A stretch of 64,000 bases of DNA, taken from positions 3,844,001 through 3,908,000 of the forward strand of contig VINJ01000001.1 in NCBI GenBank assembly GCA_013376735.1. The letters are read 5' to 3'. This DNA is from a bacterium Scap17 (GTDB lineage Bacteria; Pseudomonadota; Gammaproteobacteria; Pseudomonadales; Halomonadaceae). Below the pieces are notes generated by a model that worked only from the letters and a program-made list of their open reading frames with translations, was not told where the DNA came from and did not search any database. Shown here one piece after another: positions 63,969 through 64,000 of this stretch; positions within the stretch are counted from its first letter, which is position 1, and every line of letters starts with the position of its first letter. Both the position numbers and the translations under genes were made by a program.

Positions 63969-64000
63969 ATATCAGCGCTCAGCGGAGGCTGAACGATGCT

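Overview
The window looks like chromosomal DNA of a moderately GC-rich gammaproteobacterium, most likely a Halomonadaceae member (Halomonas/Cobetia type). The basis is an acetoacetyl-CoA reductase (polyhydroxyalkanoate metabolism), sodium-coupled AGCS and NSS transporters, an ilvI-ilvH / ilvY / ilvC / pssA block, and a Pseudomonas-like minor pilin operon order. Genus assignment is inference; the complete 16S gene at 29658-31198 would settle it. I saw no insertion sequences, prophage genes or CRISPR array.

Layout. 1-5.3 kb: truncated DUF349 gene, phaB, three tandem initiator tRNA genes, an EVE-domain protein and cnoX. 5.3-8.5 kb: a small ORF behind a Fur box, malY/patB, an unknown gene, a pyrimidine-rich spacer and a universal stress protein. 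8.5-16.4 kb: AGCS symporter, then a tightly packed rightward run (quinone oxidoreductase, membrane protein, thioesterase, ybaK, unknown, DUF501), an NSS transporter and a LOG-family enzyme. 16.5-25.3 kb: an OlsF-like two-domain acyltransferase, PIG3 oxidoreductase, DEDDh exonuclease, Sel1 protein, aldo/keto reductase, YdcZ-type transporter, yaaA, isochorismatase-like hydrolase and a Tim44-like protein. 26.0-31.5 kb: a complete leftward rRNA operon (16S, tRNA-Ile, tRNA-Ala, 23S, 5S) with two tandem promoters, boxA elements, processing stems and a terminator. 31.8-37.5 kb: pssA and the branched-chain amino acid genes, with ilvY divergent from ilvC. 38-47.1 kb: clpB behind a near-perfect heat-shock promoter, pgeF, rluD, bamD, nadE, a PP0621-family protein and thiO. 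47.3-61.7 kb: two consecutive leftward minor pilin/PilY1 operons. 61.9-64 kb: lspA-fkpB-ispH, the tail of the usual ileS-lspA-fkpB-ispH operon.

The most striking region is 47.3-61.7 kb. Operon B (upstream) has pilin, fimU, pilV, pilW, pilX, pilY1, pilY2, pilE. Operon A (downstream) has fimT/U, pilV, pilW, pilX, pilY1, pilE and lacks pilY2. Both could supply priming minor pilins and a PilY1 tip adhesin, so the cell may display two alternative type IV pilus tips. PilY1-A has an AT-rich, tyrosine-rich N-terminal part; PilY1-B has a run of 20 aspartates encoded by a GAY repeat. Other points of interest are the clpB 5' leader (a hairpin that can cover the ribosome-binding site, plus an overlapping upstream ORF), a decayed copy of the rRNA operon 3' end, initiator tRNAs with an unusual 1:72 pair, and the Fur-box small ORF.
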